Assembly: GCF_021602025.1 (NCBI RefSeq)
Contig: NZ_BQHW01000021.1
Location: 1 to 64,000 of the forward strand
Reading direction: 5' to 3'
Length of the DNA stretch: 64,000 bases
DNA from: Pseudomonas ceruminis
GTDB lineage: Bacteria > Pseudomonadota > Gammaproteobacteria > Pseudomonadales > Pseudomonadaceae
This document shows positions 7,740 through 15,849 of this stretch, piece by piece. The notes below the pieces were generated by a model. That model was not told the origin of the DNA. It worked only from the letters and a program-made list of their open reading frames with translations, and searched no databases. Both the position numbers and the translations under genes were made by a program. Every line of letters starts with the position of its first letter. Position 1 is the stretch's first letter.

Positions 7740-8861
7740 TTATGGCACTCCTAGGTGGCCGGGCACATCAAGGCCGACCCTCTGCTGATCATGACCACAT
7801 TGATCTTGCACACCATCATCATGATGCGCAGCCGCATGCAAACAAGCCTGAGCCAGGGGAAACGGCAACATGCGGTCGATACCATTCTGTAAATAGGTCG
7901 ATAGACCCTGTTCGATGTATCTGACCAGTTTTTCCGCCACCTCGAGGCCGATGCTGGCCTGCGCCTCGACGGTGGAACCGCCGATATGGGGGGTAAGAAT
8001 GACGTTGTCAAAGCCACGCAATGGCGTCGTGAACGCTTCGTCGCTCGAGCGAGGTTCCTCTGGGAAGACATCGACAGCAGCGCCCAGCAGATGCCCATCG
8101 GTCAACGCGGCGGCCAGTGCTTGCAGATCGACCAGGTTGCCGCGGGCGGCATTGAGCAGGATGCCGCCTTTCTTGATCGCACGGATCTCGCGTTCGCCCA
8201 TCATCAGTCGGGTGGTGGGCGTTTCCGGCACATGCAACGTCACGATGTCGCTGGCAGCCAGCAGTTCGAGCAACGACGGAATCTGCCGTGCGTTACCCAT
8301 AGGCAGCTTGGCGTGCACGTCGTGGAATAGCACCTGCATGCCCAGGCTCTCGGCCAAGACCGACAACTGAGCGCCGATCGAACCGTAGCCGATGATCCCC
8401 AGCTTCTTGCCACGGATCTCGAAAGCGTTGACCGAGTTCTTCAGCCAGGCACCTCTATGACAGGCTGCATTCTTGGCAGGAATGCCGCGCAGCAGCAGGA
8501 TGGCTTCGGCCAGCACCAGCTCGGCCACTGAGCGGGTATTGGAAAAAGGCGCATTGAAGACGGCGATACCGCGCTGACGCGCAGTTTCGAGATCGACCTG
8601 GTTGGTGCCGATACAGAAGCAGCCGACAGCGACCAGACGCGGGGCACAGGCCAGCACGTCTGCGGTCAGTTGGGTCCGTGAGCGGATGCCGATAAAGTGC
8701 ACATCGGCGATCTTCTGCTTGAGCTGGGCGTCGGACAGTGCGCCGGTGAGATACTCGATACTGTGGTAGCCCGACGACACCAGGCTATCCACGGCCGAGG
8801 GATGGACGCCCTCCAGCAGCAGGAAGCGGATCTGGTTTTTGTCGGCAAACTGTATAGTCAT
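7740..8861 (-). CDS. SerA-like D-3-phosphoglycerate dehydrogenase lacking the ACT domain
   Basis: A 373-residue NAD-dependent 2-hydroxyacid dehydrogenase. The Rossmann motif GYGSIG is at 158-163, and the catalytic trio is visible as R240 (NAARGNLVD), E269 (DVFPEEP) and H292 (TPHIGGST). SerA makes 3-phosphohydroxypyruvate, the precursor of O-phosphoserine. Homology to SerA runs to about residue 320, but the usual 70-80-residue serine-sensing ACT domain is replaced by 40-50 unrelated residues ending HLGVP. AGGGA eight bases before the ATG supports the start. It is the last gene of the operon. A dehydrogenase without ACT would escape serine feedback and could feed phosphoserine to the SbnA-like step. 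Alternatively it is simply 3'-truncated. Confidence 0.8.
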   Translation of the reverse strand: MTIQFADKNQIRFLLLEGVHPSAVDSLVSSGYHSIEYLTGALSDAQLKQKIADVHFIGIRSRTQLTADVLACAPRLVAVGCFCIGTNQVDLETARQRGIAVFNAPFSNTRSVAELVLAEAILLLRGIPAKNAACHRGAWLKNSVNAFEIRGKKLGIIGYGSIGAQLSVLAESLGMQVLFHDVHAKLPMGNARQIPSLLELLAASDIVTLHVPETPTTRLMMGEREIRAIKKGGILLNAARGNLVDLQALAAALTDGHLLGAAVDVFPEEPRSSDEAFTTPLRGFDNVILTPHIGGSTVEAQASIGLEVAEKLVRYIEQGLSTYLQNGIDRMLPFPLAQACLHAAAHHDDGVQDQCGHDQQRVGLDVPGHLGVP

Positions 8862-8930
8862 GGGTGTCGTCCCTGAAATATTCGAAATAGTGAAAGCAAC
8901 AGGTGCCCTGCCTTTCGGGCTTAGGCCCGC

Positions 8931-10049
8931 TCAGCGATAGATCGCGTCGACGATCGAGTCCGCCAGCGCTCCCCAGGCGCCCGCCACCGCGGTGTTGGTC
9001 AGCGCCACCAGGCTCATTCGGGCCTGTGGGTCGACCCAGTAGTGACAGCCGTACAAGCCGCACCACCCCCAAGTGCCCGAAGCGTGTCGCTGTCCTGCTG
9101 CCTGCCGATCGGTCAGCACTGCAGGCCCCAGGCCGAAGCCCCAGCCCTGGCCACGGCTGGCCATGGGCAGGCCTTTCAGGGCATCGGTGGTCAACAGTGC
9201 AGTGCTCTGCGGAGTCAGCAGCGGACTGCCGCCAAGGCGCAGGCACTCAAGCAGGCGCAGGTAATCGTCGGCGGTGCCGAGCAGGCCTGCGCCTGCCGAA
9301 GGCCATGCGTCTGCACGCCGAGCCCTGCACGCCGAGACTTGGGCGCAGCCAGTATCGAGGACCAACTGGTCGTGATCGGAGATGGGAACCGGCCTGCCCT
9401 GCGCATCCTTGTAAGGACGCGCCAGTCCGGCGGCGTACGCGAAGCCGGTATGTCGCATGCCCAGCGGCTTGGTGACCCACCGCGCCACGGCCTGGGACAG
9501 GCATAGCCCACTGGCCTGCTCGATCACCGCCCCCAGCACTTCGGTGGCCAGTGAATAACGCCAGCGCGTGCCGGGTTCGAACAGCAACGGCACCTCGGCC
9601 AGCCGTCGCAGGTTTTCCGACAAGCTGAAAGACACGTCGTCCAGACCGTCGGATATGCCCGCTTGCGCGTAGTGGTTAGCCGTCGCCATCTCAAAGCCGT
9701 AGCCCAGCCCCGCGGTATGCGAAAGCAGATGGTGCAGACTGATATCCGGCCTGCGACCATCGGCCAGCCGTGGCCTGAAGTCCGGTAGCCAGGTATGCAC
9801 CGGACCGTCCAGCTCGACGCATTGCAATTCCGCCAACCGCAGCGTGACCACCGAGGTCAGCAGCTTGGTCAGTGACGCCAGTCGAAAGACCGTGTCGCGC
9901 TGCGCCGCTTGACGTCCTTCACGGTCTGCCCAACCTCGGGCACTGGCATAGCGGACTTCGCCCTCCTCGGCCAGCAGGAGCACACCGCCGACGATGCGGC
10001 CGCTGTCGAGCTGGTGGCGCCATAACTCGTCCAACCGGTCCATTCTCAC
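8931..10049 (-). CDS. Serine hydrolase of the beta-lactamase/penicillin-binding fold
   Basis: A 372-residue protein of the class C beta-lactamase-related family (PF00144). The nucleophile motif S-L-T-K is at about 59-62 (FRLASLTKLL), HHLLSHTAGLGYG is the usual following helix, WRYSLATEVLG supplies the Tyr motif, and HASGTWGWCGLYG replaces the third motif. Such enzymes act as esterases, amide or D-peptide hydrolases, or acyltransferases. No signal peptide is seen, so it should be cytoplasmic. Its GTG start overlaps the TGA of the upstream alcohol dehydrogenase (GTGA); an ATG two codons in is the alternative. In this operon it may release, protect or acylate the small product. Substrate unknown. 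Confidence 0.75.
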   Translation of the reverse strand: MRMDRLDELWRHQLDSGRIVGGVLLLAEEGEVRYASARGWADREGRQAAQRDTVFRLASLTKLLTSVVTLRLAELQCVELDGPVHTWLPDFRPRLADGRRPDISLHHLLSHTAGLGYGFEMATANHYAQAGISDGLDDVSFSLSENLRRLAEVPLLFEPGTRWRYSLATEVLGAVIEQASGLCLSQAVARWVTKPLGMRHTGFAYAAGLARPYKDAQGRPVPISDHDQLVLDTGCAQVSACRARRADAWPSAGAGLLGTADDYLRLLECLRLGGSPLLTPQSTALLTTDALKGLPMASRGQGWGFGLGPAVLTDRQAAGQRHASGTWGWCGLYGCHYWVDPQARMSLVALTNTAVAGAWGALADSIVDAIYR

Positions 10050-11200
10050 AGCCCCCGAAGGGCGTGGCAGAAGATGCGCTGATAGCCCTGTGCATCATGG
10101 CGGATCGGATTGGTGTGCGAGCAGCCGTCGGCGAACGCCATCCGGCCGATCAGCTCGGCATCCCGGTCGTCGATGCCCAGCATGCTCAGGTCTGGCGCGA
10201 TGCCGCTTTCTTCGCGCAATGCCAGCAACCAGTCCAGTACGCCGGCGAAGCCCGCAGTCGGTAAGCGCAAATAATGCGCCAGGTCGCTCATCTGGCTCTG
10301 CAGCGACGATTGGTTGGCGAGCAGTACATAAGGCAGCAGGATCGCATTGAGCAGGCCATGGTGATGGTCATACAACGCGCCCAGCGACTGGGCGATGGCA
10401 TGCACTCCCCCCAGGCCACGCTGGAAGGCCGCCGCACCGAGGCTGGAGGCTACCAGCATCTGCTCGCGCGCCTCCAGATCTTGACCGTCGGCCACCACCC
10501 GGGGCAAATGGCGATCGATCATCTGCATGCCTTTGACCGCCACCGCTTCGGCCATGGGATGCCACACGGGCGAACACCAGGCTTCCAGGCAATGAGTCAA
10601 TGCGTCCATACCCGTGGCAGCAGTCAGGTGGCGCGGTAAGCTCAGCGTCAACCTGGCGTCGAGAATCGCCACCCTGGGCATCATGCGGATATGCAGCATC
10701 GTGCGCTTGACCCGCGCCTGCTCATCGGTGATCACTGCCGCGCGCCCGACTTCCGAGCCGGTGCCGGCGGTGGTCGGCACGGCGATCAGCGGTGCGATGC
10801 CGTTGGGGTCGGCGCGCAAATGGTTGTCACCAATGTCCTCGAAATCCCACAAGGGCCGGCGCTGCCCCGTCATAAGAGCCACAGCTTTGGCCGCATCCAG
10901 TGCCGAGCCGCCACCGAAGGCGATGACGCCGTCGTGCTGACCGGCCTTGTAGGCCTGCACACCCGCGGCAACGTTGTCGCCTGTGGGGTTACCCTTGACC
11001 TGGTCGAACAGGGCACAGTGACCTAGCGTGCGCTGGCAATCGTCAAGGGCCTTGAGGATCATGTCGCTGTGCCCCAGATCGCGGTCGGTGATCAGCAGCG
11101 GCCGTTTGATGCCGCTTGCGCGACAGGCATCGGGCAGTTCGCGCACGCGTCCGGCGCCGACGCGGATGGAGGTCGGGTAATGCCAATTGCTGGTATGCAT
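10046..11200 (-). CDS. Iron-type (group III) alcohol dehydrogenase
   Basis: A 384-residue Fe-ADH family protein. FGGGSALDAAKAVAL near residue 95 is the NAD(P)-binding motif, PTTAGTGSEV follows, and the metal ligands are in GMDALTHCLEAW and GGVHAIAQSLGALYDHHHGLLNA. The family interconverts alcohols and aldehydes with NAD(P). AAGGA six bases before the ATG supports the start. It overlaps the next gene by GTGA. In the operon context it may reduce or oxidise a semialdehyde released by the DAO-type oxidase, since such oxidases in hydrazine pathways produce an aldehyde by-product; this is inference. Confidence 0.85.
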   Translation of the reverse strand: MHTSNWHYPTSIRVGAGRVRELPDACRASGIKRPLLITDRDLGHSDMILKALDDCQRTLGHCALFDQVKGNPTGDNVAAGVQAYKAGQHDGVIAFGGGSALDAAKAVALMTGQRRPLWDFEDIGDNHLRADPNGIAPLIAVPTTAGTGSEVGRAAVITDEQARVKRTMLHIRMMPRVAILDARLTLSLPRHLTAATGMDALTHCLEAWCSPVWHPMAEAVAVKGMQMIDRHLPRVVADGQDLEAREQMLVASSLGAAAFQRGLGGVHAIAQSLGALYDHHHGLLNAILLPYVLLANQSSLQSQMSDLAHYLRLPTAGFAGVLDWLLALREESGIAPDLSMLGIDDRDAELIGRMAFADGCSHTNPIRHDAQGYQRIFCHALRGL

Positions 11201-11293
11201 CGTGGTTCCTTGATGAAAAGTGTTTGTGAAGGCCTGATCTGAGAGACCGGCGCAGCCACCCGCGCCTCTGCTGGAGGCGCAGGCGGTGATCGA

Positions 11294-11950
11294 TTAATTG
11301 AGCCAGTAGGTCTGTATCAGGCCAATCAGCAGGCGCAGCCCGAACGCGACCATGAGCAGGCCGGTGATGATGTCGATCGGCTTTTTCATGCGCTGATAAC
11401 GCACACGTACGGCCGGGACCGAAAACAGGGTCGCCAGCAGCACGAACCAGGAAATGGCCAGCACCGCGATCAGCGCGACTCCGGCGCCGCGCACCCACAT
11501 CGGCAGTTCGGGTGCCGACACCGTGGTGAACACGCTGGTGTAGAACGCCAGGGCCTTGGGGTTGGTCATGTTGGTGAGCAGACCAAACCGGTAGGCACGG
11601 CTCAGGCCCCCGATGTCCAGCGCGTCGAGGTTGCGGGGGGCCGGCGGTTTTCCGGGGCTGCGTAGGCTCTTGCTACCCAGCCAGATCAGGTAGGTGCCAC
11701 CGAGCACCTGCAGGGCCGGCTGCAGGAACGGCAGCCGCTGGAACACCAGCCCCAGGCCTGTGGCCGCGAGCAACGCCCAGACGATGCTGCCGGAGGCCAC
11801 GCCCAGGCCGGCGCAGATGCCCTGCTGACGCGACTGGCCGATGGACAGTTGCGTGATGACTAGGAAGTTCGGACCTGGGCTGATGATCAATACGATGAAT
11901 GCGCCGGCCAGGGCCAGCAACAGGGCAAATTCATGGGTCATGGGATACAT
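11294..11950 (-). CDS. LysE/RhtB-family amino acid exporter
   Basis: A 218-residue inner-membrane protein with about six hydrophobic helices and the family signature ISPGPNFLVITQLSIGQSRQQGICAGLG near the N-terminus, then LGGTYLIWLGSKSLRS and LTNMTNPKALAFYTSVF. LysE/RhtB proteins export amino acids and small analogues using the proton or sodium gradient. AGGAG six bases before the ATG at 11948-11950 supports the start. It lies nine bases after the 606-residue flavoprotein gene. Inside a biosynthetic operon it most likely exports the finished product or a toxic intermediate, implying a small amino-acid-like molecule. Confidence 0.85.
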   Translation of the reverse strand: MYPMTHEFALLLALAGAFIVLIISPGPNFLVITQLSIGQSRQQGICAGLGVASGSIVWALLAATGLGLVFQRLPFLQPALQVLGGTYLIWLGSKSLRSPGKPPAPRNLDALDIGGLSRAYRFGLLTNMTNPKALAFYTSVFTTVSAPELPMWVRGAGVALIAVLAISWFVLLATLFSVPAVRVRYQRMKKPIDIITGLLMVAFGLRLLIGLIQTYWLN

Positions 11951-11958
11951 GGCTGCTC

Positions 11959-13779
11959 CTAGAGGCAGTTGACGGAGGTTTGGAGCTGTGCGCGGGATTG
12001 CTGCATCAGCCGGGTCAGGCAGTCCTGCACGGCCCTGCGCGCCTGCAGTGGGGCCAGACAGTGGGGATCGGGCGTCGGGACGTAATGGTTGTAGAAGGTG
12101 CTGCCCTCCACCGCTGGGCCCAGTAACCAGAGTCGGTCATGGACGGTGCCATCGGGATAGCGCGCCCGCCCCATCGGGTCGACGTCGACGCCGTCGGCAG
12201 GCTCGGGGTGCGCCGCGCGAATCAGGCCCTGTTCGAGCAGATCGGCCAACAGCGGGTGATGGCTGGCGGACAGCCCGCTGGGCAGCGCCCGCGCCTCGAT
12301 CAGATGGTCCACCGTCAAGGCAGGGGCCTGGTCGTCATGCAGTCCATGCAGGCTGAGGATGCCGTTTCGGCGGCGTACCCGCTGGGGGGGTAGCACCTGA
12401 AGCACACCGGCGTCTAGCAATGCCAGCAAGTCTTCGTAGCGCTCGCTTTGAGGGCCGCCGACCAGGCGATTGGAGACTCCGGCAAAGAAGCGGTAGAACG
12501 CTAGGGTCGAGTGCGCCTGGAGCCCGCCGTGGTCGACGACCTGGCGCAACAGATCGCGGTAGTCTCGCCAGACCTCCATCGCCTGAGTCAGCGGACTCTG
12601 GGCACGGCCCAGACGGCTGCGAATCAGGTCCTGCTCTATCCAGTGCCTGTACCAACTGACGTAGCCGTCAGCCCTTCCCTGCCAGTGACCAACGGCGTGC
12701 CAGCCGGCAGGATCGAATTCGCCCCAGTCAAGCGCCAGGCGCGCGAAGAGTGCCGAGCGGCGCTGATCGTTATCAGCCGCCTGCAAGTCTCGCTGCAACT
12801 CGGCCAACTGCTCGGGCGCCTGACACCTGACAGTGGCTTGGTAGAACACTGCGCGCATCTCGTCTTCGATCAACGGCAGCACCTGGGCGACGAAATCCAA
12901 CTGGCACGACTGCCCTCGCAGTCGCTCGACGGCCGCAGCCGTGAAGAACAGCCGCGGCCACGGCTGATGGCTGTCCACCCCTGCCGCCGGGCGCGCATGG
13001 TAGGGCAGCCCGCTGCGCGAGAACAGGTAGAGGCTGGGCTCCCGACCGCTGGCCTCGTAGCGCCAGCCCGCCAGGTTATCGGCCGCCACGAAACGACCGC
13101 CCCGCCCTTCGGTCAAGGCGGCCAGTGTGTCCATTGCCGTGAGCCCCAACCCCTCGACGGCCACTCGCCCACCTGCCTCGGTGGGCAGAGACGGCGCCTG
13201 TGCATGACCGCAGGTGATGAACAGCGCGTCACAGCTTCGGGCCTCGCCAGAGGACGAATGGAGCGTCCAGCCCGCGCCATCGGGCAAAGGCGTGGCGCGG
13301 CTCACCCGTTCGGCAAAATGCCTGACCTGCAGGTTGTCAGGGCAGCGCTGCAACAGCCAGCGGTAGCTAGCCTGCAGGTATAGACCCAGCAGGCGACGCG
13401 GTACGAAATCACCGAACGCGACCGGTCGTCCCGTGGCATCGGGACTCAGATGCCCGCGTCCATCCAACCGGATATCCTGCTCGTGGCACCACTGCAGAAA
13501 AGTCGGTCCGGCCGTGGGGGCTAGCGGGTGGGCGCCGCAGAAGGCCGACAATTGACCCGCCATGGTGTTGAGCATCAGATAGTCCGGTTGCGTTTGCGCA
13601 TGCAGGCCGGCCCCCGGTGTTTGCGGATCATGGAGTGAGAGCTGCATGACCTTGTCGGGATTCGCCTGCGCCAGCGCGATGAATTGCTCCAGAAGACTCA
13701 AGCCGCGTGACCCCATGCCGACGATGGCTGCGCGTAAGGCGACCGGTCCGGTAAAAATGCGAATGTCCATGGCGGTCAC
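11959..13779 (-). CDS. FAD/NAD(P)-binding protein, 606 residues (FAD_NAD_bind_9 type)
   Basis: The N-terminus carries a dinucleotide fold (AAIVGMGSRGLSLLEQFIALA, glycines at 21-26) followed by HDPQTPGAG and YLMLNTMAGQLSAF, typical of the FAD-NAD(P)-binding domain PF13454. A second site is suggested by ALFITCGHA, and the C-terminal WLLGPAVEGSTFYNHYVPTP closes the fold. Homologues occur in amino-acid and siderophore-type gene sets, but I know of no assigned reaction for this one. The GTG start overlaps the upstream TGA (GTGA); ATG 13768-13770 is an alternative. It may oxidise or desaturate the hydrazine product, for example to an azo or hydrazone form. That is speculation. Confidence 0.7.
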   Translation of the reverse strand: MTAMDIRIFTGPVALRAAIVGMGSRGLSLLEQFIALAQANPDKVMQLSLHDPQTPGAGLHAQTQPDYLMLNTMAGQLSAFCGAHPLAPTAGPTFLQWCHEQDIRLDGRGHLSPDATGRPVAFGDFVPRRLLGLYLQASYRWLLQRCPDNLQVRHFAERVSRATPLPDGAGWTLHSSSGEARSCDALFITCGHAQAPSLPTEAGGRVAVEGLGLTAMDTLAALTEGRGGRFVAADNLAGWRYEASGREPSLYLFSRSGLPYHARPAAGVDSHQPWPRLFFTAAAVERLRGQSCQLDFVAQVLPLIEDEMRAVFYQATVRCQAPEQLAELQRDLQAADNDQRRSALFARLALDWGEFDPAGWHAVGHWQGRADGYVSWYRHWIEQDLIRSRLGRAQSPLTQAMEVWRDYRDLLRQVVDHGGLQAHSTLAFYRFFAGVSNRLVGGPQSERYEDLLALLDAGVLQVLPPQRVRRRNGILSLHGLHDDQAPALTVDHLIEARALPSGLSASHHPLLADLLEQGLIRAAHPEPADGVDVDPMGRARYPDGTVHDRLWLLGPAVEGSTFYNHYVPTPDPHCLAPLQARRAVQDCLTRLMQQSRAQLQTSVNCL

Positions 13780-15839
13780 CAGCGGTTGGGTTCGAAGAAG
13801 AAATTCGGGACCGCTGTCGCCATCTGCCGGGAAAGTGCCTGCCGATACAATCGCTGACCTAGCGCCAGGTCGAGCACGCCCAGCCCGAAGGGCGAAAAGA
13901 TAGTCGGCTTCTGCGGATCAAGCTCGACGAGCCCGCGCATGAGCTGAGCCAATGTCCCGGTAAGGAAGCTGCGGTCCTGATAATGCTCAACGGCTCTTTG
14001 CGGGGAGGTTCCCGCCTTCAGGCAGTGCTCGACGTCATCGAACAGGTTGTTGGCCTGGGCGATGACGGCAGGCCCGAGGTCGCGCAGCGAAATGTTCAGC
14101 ACGACCTGGCCAGGCCGCAGAGCGGCGTCCAGCACATAAGGTTCGGACGCCGTGGTGGCGAACACCAGGATGTCGGCCTCCAAGGCCTGGTCCAACGTCA
14201 CCGCCCGCGCCTGGCGACTGTGCTGTTGACACAGGTGGTCGAGCATCGCCTGGACTGAATCGCGATGCTGGTCATGCACGCCGATGTGCTCGAAGGACCA
14301 CCCATCTGCGATGAACAGATCCATCAGGTTGCGCGCGATGAAGCCCGAACCGACGATCGCCAGACCATTGGCCCGTCTCGAACGGCCATTGGCCCAGTAG
14401 GCGCCGAGCACCGCCGAGGCGGCAGTACGCATCGCGCTGATGCGTGAGGACTCCAGACAGGCGTACGCATAACCGGTGCGCGGATCGTTCAGCAACAGCA
14501 CAGCTGATGCGCGTTGCAGCCCCGTCTGCACATTCCCCGGGAAACTGGAGATCCATTTGATACCAGTGACCGGCGCCTCGTCGTCCAGGCTTGCCGGCAG
14601 GGCGATTATGCGGTTGGCCGGTTGCGAGGGGAAACGCAGGAAATAGCTGTCAGGGTTCACCGTGCAGCCGGATTCGTGCGCCAGGTAGGCCCGGCGCACG
14701 TCTTCGATGCAGGCCAGCGGATCCTCGGCCAGCAGGTGCGCTATGCACTGACCATCGACCACGTGAAAGGCTGCCGAGTGCCGAGGCGCGGGTACCACGG
14801 AGCGTGATGCTGGGGCTGGCGTCAGCCAAGTAGTGCGATCAGGATGGGTCGTCAGATCGTCCAGGGTCATCTCCAGCACCTGCCGCCCAAACCGTTGCTC
14901 CACCCAAGCGTCGTCGTACAGGGTGTCCAGGTAACGCTCGCCCCAATCTGGCGACAGCGCGACTACTACCGCGCCCGGCTCAATGCGCTCGCGCCAGGCG
15001 TGCACTGCGGCGACCACTGTTGCCGTGGAACCGCCCACCAGCAGGCCGCGGTCGCGTGCCAGCAAGCGCGCCATGGCCACCGTCTGTGTCTCGGTGACCA
15101 TCTCCAGAGCATGGATACCCGTCGGATCGAAGATCGGAGGGCGTTGGCTGGTGCCTAGCCCGGGAACAAAGCGCCGCCCTGCGGGGGTGCCAAAGGTCAC
15201 AGAACCGACGCTGTCCACGGCGATGATCCGAGTGTGCGGAAAATGTTTCTGGAAATACTTTGTGCAGCCCATCAATGTGCCGGTGGTGCCCGCGCCGACG
15301 AACAGGTAGTCGATATGCGGGAAGCGTTCCGCGATCGCAGGTGCCGTGGTACGTGCGTGCGCCTCAGGGTTGGCAGCGTTTTCGTATTGATTGAGCCATA
15401 GGTAGCGCGAATCGCCAGCGAGCAGTTGGTGAATCAGGGCGATTCGCGTGCCAAGAAAACCGCCGTTGGCGTCGGTGCGGTCGACCTCGATCACCTCGGC
15501 GCCATAGATGCGCATCAGTTTGAGGCTGTGCCGCGAACTGTTCGGATCCACGACGCAGGTGAAATGCAATCCTCTGGCGGCGCAGAGCATGGCCAGTGCC
15601 ACGCCCAGATTGCCGGAAGATGACTCGATAAGCCGGCTTTCGGGCTTGATCAGGCCTCTGGCCTGCAGATCATCGATCATTCCGCGAGCGGTCTTGAGCT
15701 TGATCGAACCAGCGGGGTTGAAGCATTCCAGCTTCAGGTGGAAATCCGCACCGATCCCGCAGACGTGCAAGAAGGTGTGGTCGTGTACCAGGTCTTCGAC
15801 AGACTGGCTCGACACGGGGCACAGAGACGATAGGCTCAT
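13776..15839 (-). CDS. SbnA-SbnB fusion: L-2,3-diaminopropionate biosynthesis
   Basis: A 687-residue two-part enzyme. Residues about 1-330 are a PLP-dependent cysteine-synthase-fold domain like SbnA: ECFNPAGSIKLKTARG (Schiff-base Lys near 47), ESSSGNLGVALA and FVGAGTTGTLMG. Residues about 365-687 are an ornithine-cyclodeaminase-fold domain like SbnB, with LAIVGSGFIARNLMDLF as NAD site and GIKWISSFPGN. In staphyloferrin B synthesis SbnA joins O-phospho-L-serine and glutamate, and SbnB oxidatively splits the adduct to L-2,3-diaminopropionate and 2-oxoglutarate. There the two are separate proteins; here they are fused. GAGGGG precedes the ATG, and the gene starts ten bases after the N-hydroxylase. 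This identifies diaminopropionate as a building block. Confidence 0.85.
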   Translation of the reverse strand: MSLSSLCPVSSQSVEDLVHDHTFLHVCGIGADFHLKLECFNPAGSIKLKTARGMIDDLQARGLIKPESRLIESSSGNLGVALAMLCAARGLHFTCVVDPNSSRHSLKLMRIYGAEVIEVDRTDANGGFLGTRIALIHQLLAGDSRYLWLNQYENAANPEAHARTTAPAIAERFPHIDYLFVGAGTTGTLMGCTKYFQKHFPHTRIIAVDSVGSVTFGTPAGRRFVPGLGTSQRPPIFDPTGIHALEMVTETQTVAMARLLARDRGLLVGGSTATVVAAVHAWRERIEPGAVVVALSPDWGERYLDTLYDDAWVEQRFGRQVLEMTLDDLTTHPDRTTWLTPAPASRSVVPAPRHSAAFHVVDGQCIAHLLAEDPLACIEDVRRAYLAHESGCTVNPDSYFLRFPSQPANRIIALPASLDDEAPVTGIKWISSFPGNVQTGLQRASAVLLLNDPRTGYAYACLESSRISAMRTAASAVLGAYWANGRSRRANGLAIVGSGFIARNLMDLFIADGWSFEHIGVHDQHRDSVQAMLDHLCQQHSRQARAVTLDQALEADILVFATTASEPYVLDAALRPGQVVLNISLRDLGPAVIAQANNLFDDVEHCLKAGTSPQRAVEHYQDRSFLTGTLAQLMRGLVELDPQKPTIFSPFGLGVLDLALGQRLYRQALSRQMATAVPNFFFEPNRW

Positions 15840-15849
15840 GGTCGACCCC

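Noticed and set aside
8885-8935. GC-rich hairpins between the beta-lactamase-fold gene and the SerA-like gene as a terminator
   Set aside because: The stems are short and have no T-run on the minus strand, so I keep both genes in one operon.
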